Shown here one piece after another: positions 50,043 through 61,183 of a stretch of 64,000 bases of DNA. Made by a program: the position numbers and the translations under genes. How positions within the stretch are numbered: the first letter of the stretch is position 1; each line of letters opens with the position of its first letter. The stretch is from Halarcobacter bivalviorum (GTDB lineage Bacteria > Campylobacterota > Campylobacteria > Campylobacterales > Arcobacteraceae), in assembly GCF_003346815.1 (NCBI RefSeq), contig NZ_CP031217.1, positions 1,922,001 to 1,986,000 of the forward strand, read 5' to 3'. A model generated the notes under the pieces. The model did not search any database, had not been told where the DNA came from, and saw only the letters and a program-made list of their open reading frames with translations.

Positions 50043-51372
50043 CTTTAGCCTTTTTAAAAAGTTCAATTGCTCTTTTTCTTGATAAAGAGATATCTACCAT
50101 TGCTTTAGGATAATCAAAAAATAAGTTTGAAGATAAAGCATTTTCGGTATGAAATAGTCTTGCATCAACATCTTTTAACTCTTTTATTACAGATTTTATA
50201 AAAATTCCTTCTTTATCAAACTTTGAAGATTGAGTATAGGGATTAAAAATTCTAAAATATGGTGCTGCATCTGCTCCTGTACTAGAACTCCATTGCCAAG
50301 AACCAATATTTGAACTAGCCTCATAATCTAAAAGCTTTAAAGCAAAATACTCTTCTCCTTTTCTCCAATCTATAAAAAGATTTTTCGTTAAAAAAGAAGA
50401 GACAATCATTCTTAATCTATTATGCATAAGTCCTGTTTGATTTAGATGAATCATTGCCGCATCTATAATTGGTACTCCTGTTTTCCCCTCACACCACTTT
50501 TTAAAATCCTCTTCATCTTTATTCCACTCTATTTTAATTCCATTAAAATTCTCTTTTTCAGAATTTGGAAAATGAAAAAGAATATAGTTATAAAACTCTC
50601 TCCAAAAAAGTTCTCTTATGAAAAATTCATAATTATTAACATTTGATTTTTTTACAATATTAAAAATCTCTTTAGCAGAAATAAGACCAAATCTTAAATG
50701 AGCTGATAATTTTGATGTTGCATCTTTATAAAAATAATCTCTATCTTCTTGATAGCTTTCTATTTTTAACAAAAATTCCTCCAACAAACTTTTTGCATCT
50801 TTATATAAAAAAGAGGGTAACTCTTGTTTTTCAAAACCTAACTCTTTTATAGAAGGAGTATTGTCATAAGCAAAAGAAGACAATCTTATATTTTCATTCA
50901 ACTTATACTCTTCAATTGAAGAGGCTTCAGTTATTAAATTAAGTGATTTATAAAAGGGTGTAAATACTTTATAAGGAGTTCCATCACTCTTAAGATGTTC
51001 ATTTGGGTTTAAAATAAATGAGTCATTAAATCTTCTTAAAGGAAGAAGTTTTTCTACTTCTTTATCTCTTTTTATTGCATATGAATCAAAATCAACTGAA
51101 CATAAAACTTCATCAAACTCATTTTTTAGTTTTTCAAATACCTTTATTGGCTCATCATAAAATATTGCTAAATCTAAACCTAAAGTTTTTAGACTCTTTT
51201 TTAATTTAAGTACTGAATCATAAATAAAAGTAACTCTTCTATCATCTTTAGGTAAAGAATCTAAAATATTTTTATCAAAAATAAAAATAGGAAGAACTTC
51301 ATTTTTTGCATAGTGTAATAATGCACTATTAGAAACTCTTAAATCTCTTCTAAACCAAAGAATTTGTTTCAT
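50029..51372 (-). CDS. phrB: Deoxyribodipyrimidine photolyase
   Basis: A 447-residue flavoprotein that splits UV-induced pyrimidine dimers with blue light. The antenna domain begins LWFRRDLRVSNSALL. The FAD/DNA domain contains KLSAHLRFGLIS, ELFWREFYNYIL, GKTGVPIIDAAMIHLNQTG, MHNRLRMIVSSFLTK and WQWSSSTGADAAPYFRIFNP, all strongly conserved in CPD class I photolyases. The length is normal. Its start overlaps the DUF523 gene by 4 nt and its end overlaps the oxidoreductase. Confidence 0.97.
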   Translation of the reverse strand: MKQILWFRRDLRVSNSALLHYAKNEVLPIFIFDKNILDSLPKDDRRVTFIYDSVLKLKKSLKTLGLDLAIFYDEPIKVFEKLKNEFDEVLCSVDFDSYAIKRDKEVEKLLPLRRFNDSFILNPNEHLKSDGTPYKVFTPFYKSLNLITEASSIEEYKLNENIRLSSFAYDNTPSIKELGFEKQELPSFLYKDAKSLLEEFLLKIESYQEDRDYFYKDATSKLSAHLRFGLISAKEIFNIVKKSNVNNYEFFIRELFWREFYNYILFHFPNSEKENFNGIKIEWNKDEEDFKKWCEGKTGVPIIDAAMIHLNQTGLMHNRLRMIVSSFLTKNLFIDWRKGEEYFALKLLDYEASSNIGSWQWSSSTGADAAPYFRIFNPYTQSSKFDKEGIFIKSVIKELKDVDARLFHTENALSSNLFFDYPKAMVDISLSRKRAIELFKKAKDESL

Positions 51373-52319
51373 TTATAAGCCTTTACCGTTGACCTAAGTG
51401 CTAACTCTTTTGGATAAGGGTTTAAAAATTTTTGTTGTAATAAATACTCTAAATTAAATCTTTTTGTATAGATATTTAGTAGTTTGATTACAGCAATTAA
51501 AGGGATAATCTCTTCTTTAAACTCTTCCATTGCTTCTAACATCTCTTGTTTTTCTTCTTTAGAAATAAGCTTTTTAAAATATCCTAAAATATGTAAGAGT
51601 ACATTATAAGTTTTAGAGATACTTCCTTTTTGTGAAATAGCCTCCAAAAAGGCTACTTTATATAAAGCTAAAACCTCTTCAATAGAATTTTTATCATGAT
51701 TAGCAACAATATTTCCAAGCTCTTTATATGAACTTTGAGATTTTGAATAGATTAAATATTTATATGAAGTATGAAACTCAACTAACTCTTTAAAGGAAGG
51801 ATTTGATTTTAAAAACTCAAATAGATGTTTATAAGCAAAGATTTGCATTAAAAAATTTTCTCTAAGCCAAGGGTCATTTAATCTACCCTCTTCTTCTACA
51901 GGAAGTAAAGGAAAATTCTCTTTTATTTTTTCAGCAAAAACTCCTACACCTTTTTTTTCACTTGGAGCTTCAACTTCTTGATAAACTTTTACTCTTTCAA
52001 GTCCACATGTAGGAGATTTTGATTTTAAGATAAAACCACATAATTCATCTTTTTGCATCTGTTCAATACATACTTGAGAAATATTTTTTAATTCCTCAGT
52101 TACATCTTTTTTTGTATTTGAAGTAACTACTCTTATTTCATCTTTAATATTAACTAATCTAATTGCTTCTCTAGGAGTAGAGAATATCATCTTTTCAGGA
52201 CAGTAAGGGACAAATTCAAAGTACTCTTGTAAAATATTTGTAATAAAGCCATCTTTTGAGTTAGTACCATCATATCGGCACATTGTTCCAATAAGGCAAG
52301 AAGATACACCTAGTTTCAT
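51369..52319 (-). CDS. DUF523/DUF1722 protein (YbgA-like), first gene of the photolyase operon
   Basis: A 316-residue protein of two domains. DUF523 spans about 1-150 (LGVSSCLIGTMCRYDGTNSK, FVPYCPEKM, SKSPTCGLERVKVYQ), with conserved cysteines at 7, 13 and in PYCPE and PTCG. DUF1722 spans about 175-300 (KHLFEFLKSNPSFKELVEFH, YKYLIYSKSQSSYKELG). In many bacteria the pair sits next to photolyase, and a part in light-induced repair is presumed, but no activity is proven. AAAGGAG precedes its ATG. A promoter must lie in the 72 bp between it and tolB. Confidence 0.9.
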   Translation of the reverse strand: MKLGVSSCLIGTMCRYDGTNSKDGFITNILQEYFEFVPYCPEKMIFSTPREAIRLVNIKDEIRVVTSNTKKDVTEELKNISQVCIEQMQKDELCGFILKSKSPTCGLERVKVYQEVEAPSEKKGVGVFAEKIKENFPLLPVEEEGRLNDPWLRENFLMQIFAYKHLFEFLKSNPSFKELVEFHTSYKYLIYSKSQSSYKELGNIVANHDKNSIEEVLALYKVAFLEAISQKGSISKTYNVLLHILGYFKKLISKEEKQEMLEAMEEFKEEIIPLIAVIKLLNIYTKRFNLEYLLQQKFLNPYPKELALRSTVKAYK

Positions 52320-52339
52320 TTTAACTCCTTTATTGAAGT

Positions 52340-52368
52340 ATTATAATAAAACTAGTATATCTTTGTAT
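52340..52368 (-). promoter_or_regulatory. Probable promoter of the photolyase operon
   Basis: A TATAAT -10 at 52340-52345 (minus strand) with a weak ATACAA at -35 spacing lies 20-50 bp before the DUF523 gene. Weak -35 boxes are common in Campylobacterota promoters. Confidence 0.45.
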
Positions 52369-52391
52369 AAATAAAATGTAAGTTTATATAA

Positions 52392-53660
52392 TTACCAATC
52401 TATTGATTGAATCTTTCCATTTTTTAATGGGAATGTAAATGATTTTGAATAATTCAATCTAATTATTCCTATAGAACTTCTATTATTTACAGTTTTTAAG
52501 AAAATAATAGACTCCCCATCTTTTGAAAACTTAGGAAATTGATTACTTCCATTAGAAGTTAATCTTTTAAGGAAGTCGCTCTTTGTTGACATTAAATAAA
52601 GATTAAAAGTGTAAGAACCAAATTCATTGTTTCTATCTCTACTTGTATAAACTACATAATCTTTATAAGTTGTAGCAGATGAGTTATTATTTCCATGATA
52701 AACTAATCTTTCAACACCTCTTCCACCAATATCTTTTGCAAAAATATTTGGATATTTTAATCTATCAGATACAAAAACTATTCTTTTTTCATTATCAATA
52801 AAATGAGCACCTACATCAATACCTTTATATGTAGTCAACCTCTTTTTTGTTTTTGTAACAGTATCATAAAGATAGATATCAGGTTGATGATTTGGAGAAG
52901 CTGTAATTAAAACTTTTTTGCTATCAGAACTTACATCAGAAGCAACAAGCATTCCCTCACTTTGCATTATAACTTCTCTTTGTCTAGTATAAATATTAGT
53001 TTTCACTAAAGTTGGAATACCACTGTCATATGTTGTGTAATAGAAACTATCTTGTTTATCACTAGCCCATTTTGGGAAAATATTTAATCCACCTCTAATT
53101 ACAGGCATTTGAAAAGTTAGAGTATAGTCTGCAATTATAATATCTGCTTTTCTTGCACTTTTATATTGTGAAAAGATTACAAATTTATCCATCCAATCAA
53201 TTAAAGGGGCATTTAGATGTTTATTTATAGTGATTGCAATTCTATGTGCAATAAAAGGAAATCTATCCTCTTTTGAAGTAGAGAAGCTTCTATTTAATAC
53301 CATCTTTTTTGCATTTACATCATACATTTTTAGCATTACAGTATAACCACCAAAACTACTTACATTTGCATCAAGATTTACAAAAAGGTCTGTTCCTTTA
53401 TTTGATAAAACCAGCATATCTGGATTTGAATTATAATCTACCACTTGAGAAGAAGCAACTACATCAAAATGTCCACTAACCATTAAATCTTTTTCAATCA
53501 TTTTTGCAACTTTATTAGTTAAAACTGCATTCATAGCTTTTGGAGAAACTGAAACTTCGATTTTAGGAAGAGAACCTGACTTTTTAATAATATCTAACTC
53601 TGCATCAGCAGCGAAAACAAATGTTGTAATTAAAAATAAAAGTGATAATATTTTTTTCAT
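52392..53660 (-). CDS. tolB: Tol-Pal system protein TolB
   Basis: A 422-residue periplasmic protein with a signal peptide (1-17, ending FVFAAD). An N-terminal domain near 20-160 interacts with TolA. A C-terminal beta-propeller follows, with repeated strands such as ASPNHQPDIYLYDTVTKTKK, IVFVSDRLKYPNIFAKDIGG and NGSNQFPKFSKDGESIIFLK. It shuttles between Pal and the Tol inner-membrane complex during constriction. It starts 2 nt after the TolA-like gene; pal itself is displaced downstream. Confidence 0.96.
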   Translation of the reverse strand: MKKILSLLFLITTFVFAADAELDIIKKSGSLPKIEVSVSPKAMNAVLTNKVAKMIEKDLMVSGHFDVVASSQVVDYNSNPDMLVLSNKGTDLFVNLDANVSSFGGYTVMLKMYDVNAKKMVLNRSFSTSKEDRFPFIAHRIAITINKHLNAPLIDWMDKFVIFSQYKSARKADIIIADYTLTFQMPVIRGGLNIFPKWASDKQDSFYYTTYDSGIPTLVKTNIYTRQREVIMQSEGMLVASDVSSDSKKVLITASPNHQPDIYLYDTVTKTKKRLTTYKGIDVGAHFIDNEKRIVFVSDRLKYPNIFAKDIGGRGVERLVYHGNNNSSATTYKDYVVYTSRDRNNEFGSYTFNLYLMSTKSDFLKRLTSNGSNQFPKFSKDGESIIFLKTVNNRSSIGIIRLNYSKSFTFPLKNGKIQSIDW

Positions 53661-53662
53661 AT

Positions 53663-54391
53663 TTAACCTTCCGATTTAAAGTTTATTATAATATCAACTT
53701 TACTGTTAATATTGTGTGTAGGAAAAACTTCCTTAGTTTGAGCATTTAAAAACTCTTTTAATGATTCATCAAAACGAATGTCATTTGAATATTTTATTAC
53801 TCGATAATCAAATTCACCGCTATTAGTAATCATTACAAGAACTTTGACAACAAGACCATCTTCTAATAATTTTGGATTCCATCTTTCCCATAAAATTTGT
53901 TTAATTTTTGAAAAGTATTCATGTTCTTCCCCTTTACTTGCAGAGTTTACAACTGGTTGATTTGTAGTTGTTTTAACATCACTTAAAAGTTTAGAAACTT
54001 GTGTATTGTCACTTTTTTTCTCTTTTTCAAATTTTGATTTAAATCTACTTGGATCTATTGATGCTTGTTGTGTAGAAACATCTTTTTCAACAACTTTATT
54101 TGTATTTGTTTTTACATTAGCAAATAATGATTTAAAGTCAGCTTGTTGTTTATCTGAACGAGAAGTAGCTTTTTTTACAATCTCTTCTTCAACTTTCTCA
54201 CTTTTCTTAGCAACTTTTTTTTCATTTGATTTTGTTGAAATTAATTCTAGCTCTAAAACAGTAGCTTTTGTATTAATATCAAATTTTTTAGCTGTTGGAG
54301 CACTAATATATAAAAGAAAGAAGAAACCAACAATAAAATAAATAGAGACAGATATGATACCTGATAGATAAAAGTAGTTTTTATCCTGCAT
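53663..54391 (-). CDS. tolA: TolA-like energy transducer with TonB-type C-terminus
   Basis: A 242-residue protein with a single N-terminal transmembrane helix near 8-30. A highly charged Lys/Glu/Ser/Thr-rich periplasmic spacer (about 35-150) follows, then a C-terminal domain near 155-242 (YFSKIKQILWERWNPKLLED, VLVMITNSGEFDYRVIKYS) of the TonB/TolA C-terminal fold. It is shorter than E. coli TolA. Its place between tolR and tolB supports the Tol role over a TonB role. Confidence 0.88.
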   Translation of the reverse strand: MQDKNYFYLSGIISVSIYFIVGFFFLLYISAPTAKKFDINTKATVLELELISTKSNEKKVAKKSEKVEEEIVKKATSRSDKQQADFKSLFANVKTNTNKVVEKDVSTQQASIDPSRFKSKFEKEKKSDNTQVSKLLSDVKTTTNQPVVNSASKGEEHEYFSKIKQILWERWNPKLLEDGLVVKVLVMITNSGEFDYRVIKYSNDIRFDESLKEFLNAQTKEVFPTHNINSKVDIIINFKSEG

Positions 54392-54393
54392 AA

Positions 54394-54783
54394 TTATCCA
54401 TCTGTAATAAGTGAAACTTTAGTAAAACCAGCTTCTTTAACTGACTTTAAAATATAAATAACATCATCATACATCAAAGTCTTTTCTGCACGAATATGTA
54501 TAGGTGTTTTTCTATCTTTATCTTTTGCAAAAAGAACAAAATTATCTGCAAAAGTAGAAAACTCAAAACTCTTTTTATTAATTTTTATATTTTTATCTTT
54601 TGTTAATAGAATATCGATTTTTTTAACAGCTTGGATTTGTTGAGATTTACTTCCTTTTGGAAGGTTTACTGGCTCTTCAAACTCTACCACAGGTGCAGTT
54701 ACCATTAAAATTGCAAGAAGCACTAGCATAATATCAACTAAAGGAGTAATATTTAAATCAGGTTTTTGATTATAATCAAACAT
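54394..54783 (-). CDS. tolR: ExbD/TolR-family protein
   Basis: A 129-residue inner-membrane protein with one helix near 13-33. DITPLVDIMLVLLAILMV-type sequence (here NITPLVDIMLVLLAILMVTA) carries the proton-pathway aspartate Asp17. A small periplasmic domain follows. With TolQ it uses the proton gradient to energise TolA. It lies 2 nt from both neighbours. Confidence 0.94.
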   Translation of the reverse strand: MFDYNQKPDLNITPLVDIMLVLLAILMVTAPVVEFEEPVNLPKGSKSQQIQAVKKIDILLTKDKNIKINKKSFEFSTFADNFVLFAKDKDRKTPIHIRAEKTLMYDDVIYILKSVKEAGFTKVSLITDG

Positions 54784-54785
54784 GA

Positions 54786-55346
54786 TTAACCTTTAGCAAT
54801 TAAGATTTTTGCTTGTGCCTTAATATAAGTATTTAACTCATAAACTTTTCTTACTAAAATTTGATGAAATGTATATGCAAATATTGCCACAAAAATTCCA
54901 GCTGCTGTTGCAACTAAAGCTTCAGAAATTGCGGGAGCAATTACAGAAAAACCAACTTTTGAATGACTTGAAAATTTTGCAAATGATTCAAGAATTCCTA
55001 CAACTGTACCAAATAGACCTATAAAAGGAGCTGTAGATGCAATAATAGACATCCATGAAATTCCAACACTAGCATCTTTAATTATATTTATTTCACAAGC
55101 ATCAAGAATCTCTTTATTATTAACTCCATTTGCACATTTATTAAGTGCTGACATTGGACTTAATGTTGAACTTCTAGAAGTTAATGCCTCAAGTGATTTT
55201 TGTTCAGTAAGAATAGAAGATTTCAAAGATAGAAATCTGTAGATAAATATCCAAAAAACTAATACCATATATAATGAAAGTGACCATAACACTAAAAGTG
55301 TTATGGCACTACCATTACTTAAATAATTTAAAGCTGAATCAATCAT
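54786..55346 (-). CDS. tolQ: ExbB/TolQ-family proton channel protein
   Basis: A 186-residue inner-membrane protein with three hydrophobic helices near 14-36, 100-122 and 138-162. IASTAPFIGLFGTVVGILES and the following VIAPAISEALVATAAGIFVA are the MotA/TolQ/ExbB signature. It is shorter than E. coli TolQ, as usual in this lineage. It starts 2 nt after atpC. Confidence 0.94.
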   Translation of the reverse strand: MIDSALNYLSNGSAITLLVLWSLSLYMVLVFWIFIYRFLSLKSSILTEQKSLEALTSRSSTLSPMSALNKCANGVNNKEILDACEINIIKDASVGISWMSIIASTAPFIGLFGTVVGILESFAKFSSHSKVGFSVIAPAISEALVATAAGIFVAIFAYTFHQILVRKVYELNTYIKAQAKILIAKG

Positions 55347-55348
55347 TA

Positions 55349-55726
55349 TTAAGCGAATGAGTTGATTTTAGCCTCAACTGCTGCTAATGATACATTTGCA
55401 TCTTTAACAGAGTTAACTAAATCTTTTGCAGCTTCAATGTTTCTTGCAATTTCAGAATCTTGTCCAGAAGTAAGAGCTACAGCCCCGTCAACTAATACGT
55501 CAACAGCACTTTCACTTACTTTAACGTGACCCCAGTTAATTGCAACTGCATCAGTTGAATCTGCTTTTTCTATTATAATTACGCCAACAGTTAATGATGA
55601 TACTAAAGAAGCATGTCCTGGTAAAACTCCGAACTCTCCCTCTTTTCCTGGAAGAGTTACAGATTTTACGTCATCACTAAAGATTTGACCATTTGGTGCA
55701 ACTATTGATAATTTTAGTGTATCCAT
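55349..55726 (-). CDS. atpC: ATP synthase epsilon subunit
   Basis: The epsilon subunit of the F1 central stalk, 125 residues from the chosen start. LKLSIVAPNGQIFSDDVKSV, the segment VTLPGKEGEFGVLPGHASLV and the C-terminal helical hairpin are conserved. An in-frame ATG at 55732 lies only 2 bases after the AAGG ribosome site, so the ATG at 55726, eight bases after it, is preferred. It is the last gene of the ATP synthase cluster, 16 nt after atpD. Confidence 0.95.
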   Translation of the reverse strand: MDTLKLSIVAPNGQIFSDDVKSVTLPGKEGEFGVLPGHASLVSSLTVGVIIIEKADSTDAVAINWGHVKVSESAVDVLVDGAVALTSGQDSEIARNIEAAKDLVNSVKDANVSLAAVEAKINSFA

Positions 55727-55742
55727 AAGCATGCCTTATTTG

Positions 55743-57155
<1,413 letters not shown>

Positions 57156-58043
57156 TTATTTTAATGCTTCAACACCACTGATAATCTCTATCAGCTCTGT
57201 TGTAATTGCAGCTTGTCTAGCTTTATTGTATTCTACTGTTAAAGAGTTAACTCTATCTTTAGCATTGTTAGTTGCAGCTTCCATAGCTTGCATTCTTGCA
57301 GAGTGTTCTGCTGCTAAAGAGTCAATTAATGAGTAATACATATTGAAATCAATATATTTACCTGTTAATTCTTCTAACACTTCTTCATCATCATCTGGTT
57401 CAATTTCTAGCATAGAAGTTTCTTGTTCAGTTGCCTCAACATCTTCTAAACTAATTGGTAATAAATCTCTTACTCTAATTTCTTGAGTAAGCATATTTAA
57501 GAATCCATTGTAAATTAATACAACTTTATCTGTTTCACCTTTTTTGAAATCTTCAACTACTTCATTAATAAAATCAGAAGCTCTATCATAATCTGGTGCA
57601 GAAGATAAGTCAGTTACTTTTTGTAATAACTCTTTACCTTGGAAAGAGAAGTAATCAACTCCCTTTCTTCCAGCTACTCTATATCTTACTGTTACACCTT
57701 GAGACTCATATTGAGCTGCTAATTCACTAACTTTTTTAATAGTAGTCATGTTAAAACCACCACAAAGTCCTTTGTCAGCAGTAACAAAAACTAAATCTAC
57801 AGTTTTTGGGTTCTCATTAGGAATAAACGCTTTATTGTGGTTACCCCCATCTTGAACTTTGCTAACTCTATTTGCGATCTCAGAAAGAACTTCATTAATC
57901 TTCTTAGCATAACTTCTAGCTTGATCAGATAGTTGTCTAGTTCTAGTAAGTTTTGCAGAAGATACAAGCTTCATAGCTTTTGTAGTCTTCTGAGTGTTTT
58001 TAACACTTCCAATTTTTAATTTAATCTCTTTTAAGTTAGCCAT
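57156..58043 (-). CDS. atpG: ATP synthase gamma subunit
   Basis: A 295-residue rotor subunit. The N-terminal helix NLKEIKLKIGSVKNTQKTTK, the core VFVTADKGLCGGFN and the C-terminal helix NNAKDRVNSLTVEYNKARQA form the asymmetric shaft and are conserved. An acidic insert near 215-235 (ETSMLEIEPDDDEEVLEEL) matches the variable region. It lies 18 nt before atpD. Confidence 0.98.
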   Translation of the reverse strand: MANLKEIKLKIGSVKNTQKTTKAMKLVSSAKLTRTRQLSDQARSYAKKINEVLSEIANRVSKVQDGGNHNKAFIPNENPKTVDLVFVTADKGLCGGFNMTTIKKVSELAAQYESQGVTVRYRVAGRKGVDYFSFQGKELLQKVTDLSSAPDYDRASDFINEVVEDFKKGETDKVVLIYNGFLNMLTQEIRVRDLLPISLEDVEATEQETSMLEIEPDDDEEVLEELTGKYIDFNMYYSLIDSLAAEHSARMQAMEAATNNAKDRVNSLTVEYNKARQAAITTELIEIISGVEALK

Positions 58044-58053
58044 GTGCTAATCC

Positions 58054-59571
58054 TTATTTAGCATTAAAAACAGTTTTGAACTCTTCTAATGCAGCTTTTA
58101 ATGCTGATTCAGTTTCATCATCTAATTTTTTCTTAGATTTGATATCATCTAAAATATTTGCATATTTTTGCTCGATGAAAGAGTGTAACTCTTCTTCGTA
58201 TTTAACAACATCAGATACAGCTACATCATTTAAATAACCTTTTGTACCTGCATAAATAATAACAATTTGTTTTTCAATTACTAGTGGTTTATTAACACCT
58301 TGCTTTAATACTTCAACCATTCTTTGTCCAAGCTCAAGCTCTCTTCTTGTTGACTCATCTAAGTCAGAAGCGAATTGTGCGAATGCTTCAAGTTCTCTAT
58401 ATTGTGCAAGAGATAATTTTAAAGTACCAGCAACTTGCTTAGTAGCTTTAATTTGTGCCGCACCACCAACTCTTGATACTGATAAACCAACGTTAATTGC
58501 AGGTCTAATACCAGAGTTAAATAGGTTAGTTTCTAAGAAAATTTGTCCATCAGTAATAGAAATTACGTTTGTTGGAATATAAGCAGCAACGTCTCCAGCT
58601 TGAGTTTCAATAATAGGTAACGCAGTCATAGAACCAGCACCTAACTCATCTGACATTTTTGCAGCTCTTTCTAATAATCTTGAGTGTAGATAAAATACAT
58701 CCCCTGGGAACGCCTCTCTACCTGGAGGTCTTCTTAATAATAAAGACATTTCTCTATATGCAACTGCATGTTTTGATAAATCATCATAAACGATTAACGC
58801 ATGTTTACCATTATCTCTGAAGTACTCACCAATAGTAACACCTGTATATGGTGCTAAGAATTGTAAAGCAGATGATTCTGAAGCTGATGCATTAACAATA
58901 ATTGTATAATCCATTGCTCCACCTTCTTCTAATGTTCTAACAACAGAAGCAACTGAAGAAGCTTTTTGACCAATTGCAACATAAATACAAATTACATCTT
59001 CACCTTTTTGGTTAAGAATTGTATCGATTGCAACTGTAGTTTTACCAGTTTGTCTATCTCCAATAATAAGCTCTCTTTGCCCTCTTCCGATTGGAACTAA
59101 TGCATCGATTGCTTTAATACCAGTTTGTAGTGGTTCATGTACAGATTTTCTAGCCATAATTCCAGGAGCTTTTTCTTCTACGAATCTATGCTCTGCAGCT
59201 TCAATTGTACCTTTTCCATCAATTGGCTCACCAAGTGCGTTAACAACTCTACCAACCATTGCATCACCAACTGGAGTTTCAAGAAGTTTTCCTAATCTTT
59301 TACAAGAAGTACCTTCTCTAAGACCAACACCAGCTCCAAGAACAACAACACCAACTGAAGACTCTTCTAAGTTAGATGCTAATCCTCTTTCACCGTTTTC
59401 AAATTCTACTAGCTCCCCAGCCATTACATTTTTAAGACCATAAACTTGAGCAATCCCATCTGCAAATGAGATGATTTTCCCAGTTTCGTTAACGTCTACA
59501 TTTAATTCAAAGTTATCAATTCTTTCTTTAATGATAGAACTGATTTCATCTGCTTGAATTTTTGCACCCAT
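58054..59571 (-). CDS. atpA: ATP synthase alpha subunit
   Basis: A 505-residue non-catalytic nucleotide-binding subunit of F1. The P-loop [28 protein letters not shown] and the ATPase signature [17 protein letters not shown] are present. Length and sequence are normal. It lies between delta and gamma. Confidence 0.99.
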   Translation of the reverse strand: MGAKIQADEISSIIKERIDNFELNVDVNETGKIISFADGIAQVYGLKNVMAGELVEFENGERGLASNLEESSVGVVVLGAGVGLREGTSCKRLGKLLETPVGDAMVGRVVNALGEPIDGKGTIEAAEHRFVEEKAPGIMARKSVHEPLQTGIKAIDALVPIGRGQRELIIGDRQTGKTTVAIDTILNQKGEDVICIYVAIGQKASSVASVVRTLEEGGAMDYTIIVNASASESSALQFLAPYTGVTIGEYFRDNGKHALIVYDDLSKHAVAYREMSLLLRRPPGREAFPGDVFYLHSRLLERAAKMSDELGAGSMTALPIIETQAGDVAAYIPTNVISITDGQIFLETNLFNSGIRPAINVGLSVSRVGGAAQIKATKQVAGTLKLSLAQYRELEAFAQFASDLDESTRRELELGQRMVEVLKQGVNKPLVIEKQIVIIYAGTKGYLNDVAVSDVVKYEEELHSFIEQKYANILDDIKSKKKLDDETESALKAALEEFKTVFNAK

Positions 59572-59592
59572 TCAATATCTCCTTTATAAGTT

Positions 59593-60123
59593 CTAAACTG
59601 CTTTTAAAATATGTTCAATCATTTGTGACTTAAGTCTATCTTTTGAGAATGAAATCTCAACACCAAGACTATCAATATCAACTTTGATACCATCATAATC
59701 ACAAACATTTTGTGATAGCGATAATTGTACATTAAATTTTTCACTAAATTTTTTCTCAATTGTAGAGATATAATCAGCTGATAATTCTTTGTTACAATAT
59801 ACTACACCAGTATATGAATTATTCATTTTTGCTACTTGTGATTCTAATTCACTTGCAATATCAGGAATAATGTCAAGTCTTTTCTTCGACCCTAATAATT
59901 TTACAAGGTTTTTTAATTCATCACTTGTATTATCTAAAAATGATAAAACTAATTCAATCTTATTTTCTGCTTTTACTTCAGAAGAAGCAATAATAGAAAT
60001 AAATTTTTCTTCAGCAAATGCAGAAGAAATAGTTTTTAAATCATTACAAATAGTAGTTGCAGACTCTACAGTTCTACCATCTAATAATGCTTTTACATAT
60101 CTTTTTGCTATTAAATCATTCAT
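59593..60123 (-). CDS. atpH: ATP synthase delta subunit
   Basis: A 176-residue stator subunit joining F1 to the b stalk. IAKRYVKALLDG at the start and GIKVDIDSLGVEISFSKDRL near the end match the family C-terminal pattern. It overlaps atpF by one base. Confidence 0.95.
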   Translation of the reverse strand: MNDLIAKRYVKALLDGRTVESATTICNDLKTISSAFAEEKFISIIASSEVKAENKIELVLSFLDNTSDELKNLVKLLGSKKRLDIIPDIASELESQVAKMNNSYTGVVYCNKELSADYISTIEKKFSEKFNVQLSLSQNVCDYDGIKVDIDSLGVEISFSKDRLKSQMIEHILKAV

Positions 60124-60641
60124 TATGCAACCTTCTTAAGTACGATGTTTGCTAACTCATCTTGAGTTATTGAAACATTATCAGAACTTAATAGTTCTTC
60201 AAGAACTTCAGAAACGATTTGTTTCTTAGCTTTTGATGTTTCAATTTTTACTTTTTCATCGAAACCTTTGTCAAGATTTGCAATTTCTGCATCAACTGCA
60301 TCAGCAACTCTTTTCTTAACAGAGTCAATATCAGTTTTTGCATTTTCAACAATTTCATTTGCTAATTTTTTTGCTTCTTCTAGTTTTTTAGCTGCATTTT
60401 CAACTTTTTCTTGAGAAGCTTTTAAAGTATCTTGAACTTTATCAAGCTCAGCTTGAATAGAAGCAGTTCTACCAGCAAAAAAAGCTTTTAATTTGTCTGC
60501 AAGTAGGTACCATACTATACCAGCAAAAATAATAAAGTTAACGGTTCTTTGTACGATATCGTAGTTTGTCTCCGCACCTTCAGCTGAAGCTAATAACGCC
60601 ATAGGAGCTAAAGCTAATCCAAGTAGTAATAATTTTTTCAA
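60123..60641 (-). CDS. atpF: ATP synthase F0 b subunit
   Basis: A 172-residue membrane stator. A signal-like N-terminus is followed by a hydrophobic helix (residues about 29-46, QRTVNFIIFAGIVWYLLADK) and a long charged coiled coil. The extra hydrophobic N-terminus (LLLLGLALAPMALLASAEG) is usual for the b subunit of epsilonproteobacteria. It lies 15 nt from the b' gene. Confidence 0.95.
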   Translation of the reverse strand: MKKLLLLGLALAPMALLASAEGAETNYDIVQRTVNFIIFAGIVWYLLADKLKAFFAGRTASIQAELDKVQDTLKASQEKVENAAKKLEEAKKLANEIVENAKTDIDSVKKRVADAVDAEIANLDKGFDEKVKIETSKAKKQIVSEVLEELLSSDNVSITQDELANIVLKKVA

Positions 60642-60656
60642 CCTTAACCTCCTAAA

Positions 60657-61079
60657 TTAAATTGAGCTAATCTTAGCTTTTAAGCTCTCATTAAATTGAG
60701 GCATTGCAGCAACTAATGATTCCTTTAAAGCTTTAGTTTCATCTTCAAGTTCTTTAGCGAACTTAAGAGTTTTAGCTTCTAATTCCTCTTTAGCACTTGC
60801 AAGTTTAGCATCAGCTACTTCTTTAGCTTCATTGTAAGCTTGGTCTCTTATAGCAGCTGCTTCTTTTTTAGCTTCGGCAATTACATGGCTTGCTTCTTCT
60901 AACATACCATCTACGTCAGCAGAGTTTGATTGAGCATTTTCTAAATCTTTTTTAATAGATTTATCTCTATCATCCATATGCTTTAATAGGGGTACAAATA
61001 GACAACTGTTAAGTCTTGCTACAACGAAAAGAAAGATTATTGCTGTGCTTAGCAATAATACAGGACTTATGTCTAACAT
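60657..61079 (-). CDS. atpF': ATP synthase F0 b' subunit
   Basis: A 140-residue second b-type stator subunit. One membrane helix near 5-24 (VLLLSTAIIFLFVVARL) is followed by an Ala/Glu/Lys-rich coiled coil. Having both b and b' suggests a heterodimeric stalk. It is the first gene of the cluster. The leader upstream (61080-61183) holds an imperfect inverted repeat (AGTTTTAGTC ... ACTAAACTG) and AT-rich promoter-like DNA; a GGAGG ribosome site precedes the ATG. The genes for a and c subunits are not in this window. Confidence 0.94.
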   Translation of the reverse strand: MLDISPVLLLSTAIIFLFVVARLNSCLFVPLLKHMDDRDKSIKKDLENAQSNSADVDGMLEEASHVIAEAKKEAAAIRDQAYNEAKEVADAKLASAKEELEAKTLKFAKELEDETKALKESLVAAMPQFNESLKAKISSI

Positions 61080-61183
61080 TCATTCCTCCATATTTTTTAC
61101 AGTTTAGTTTGACTAAAACTGCTTAAATTTTATCTAAAAGTAGTATAAATTTATATTAAAATATAGAAATCTAAGAAAGAATT

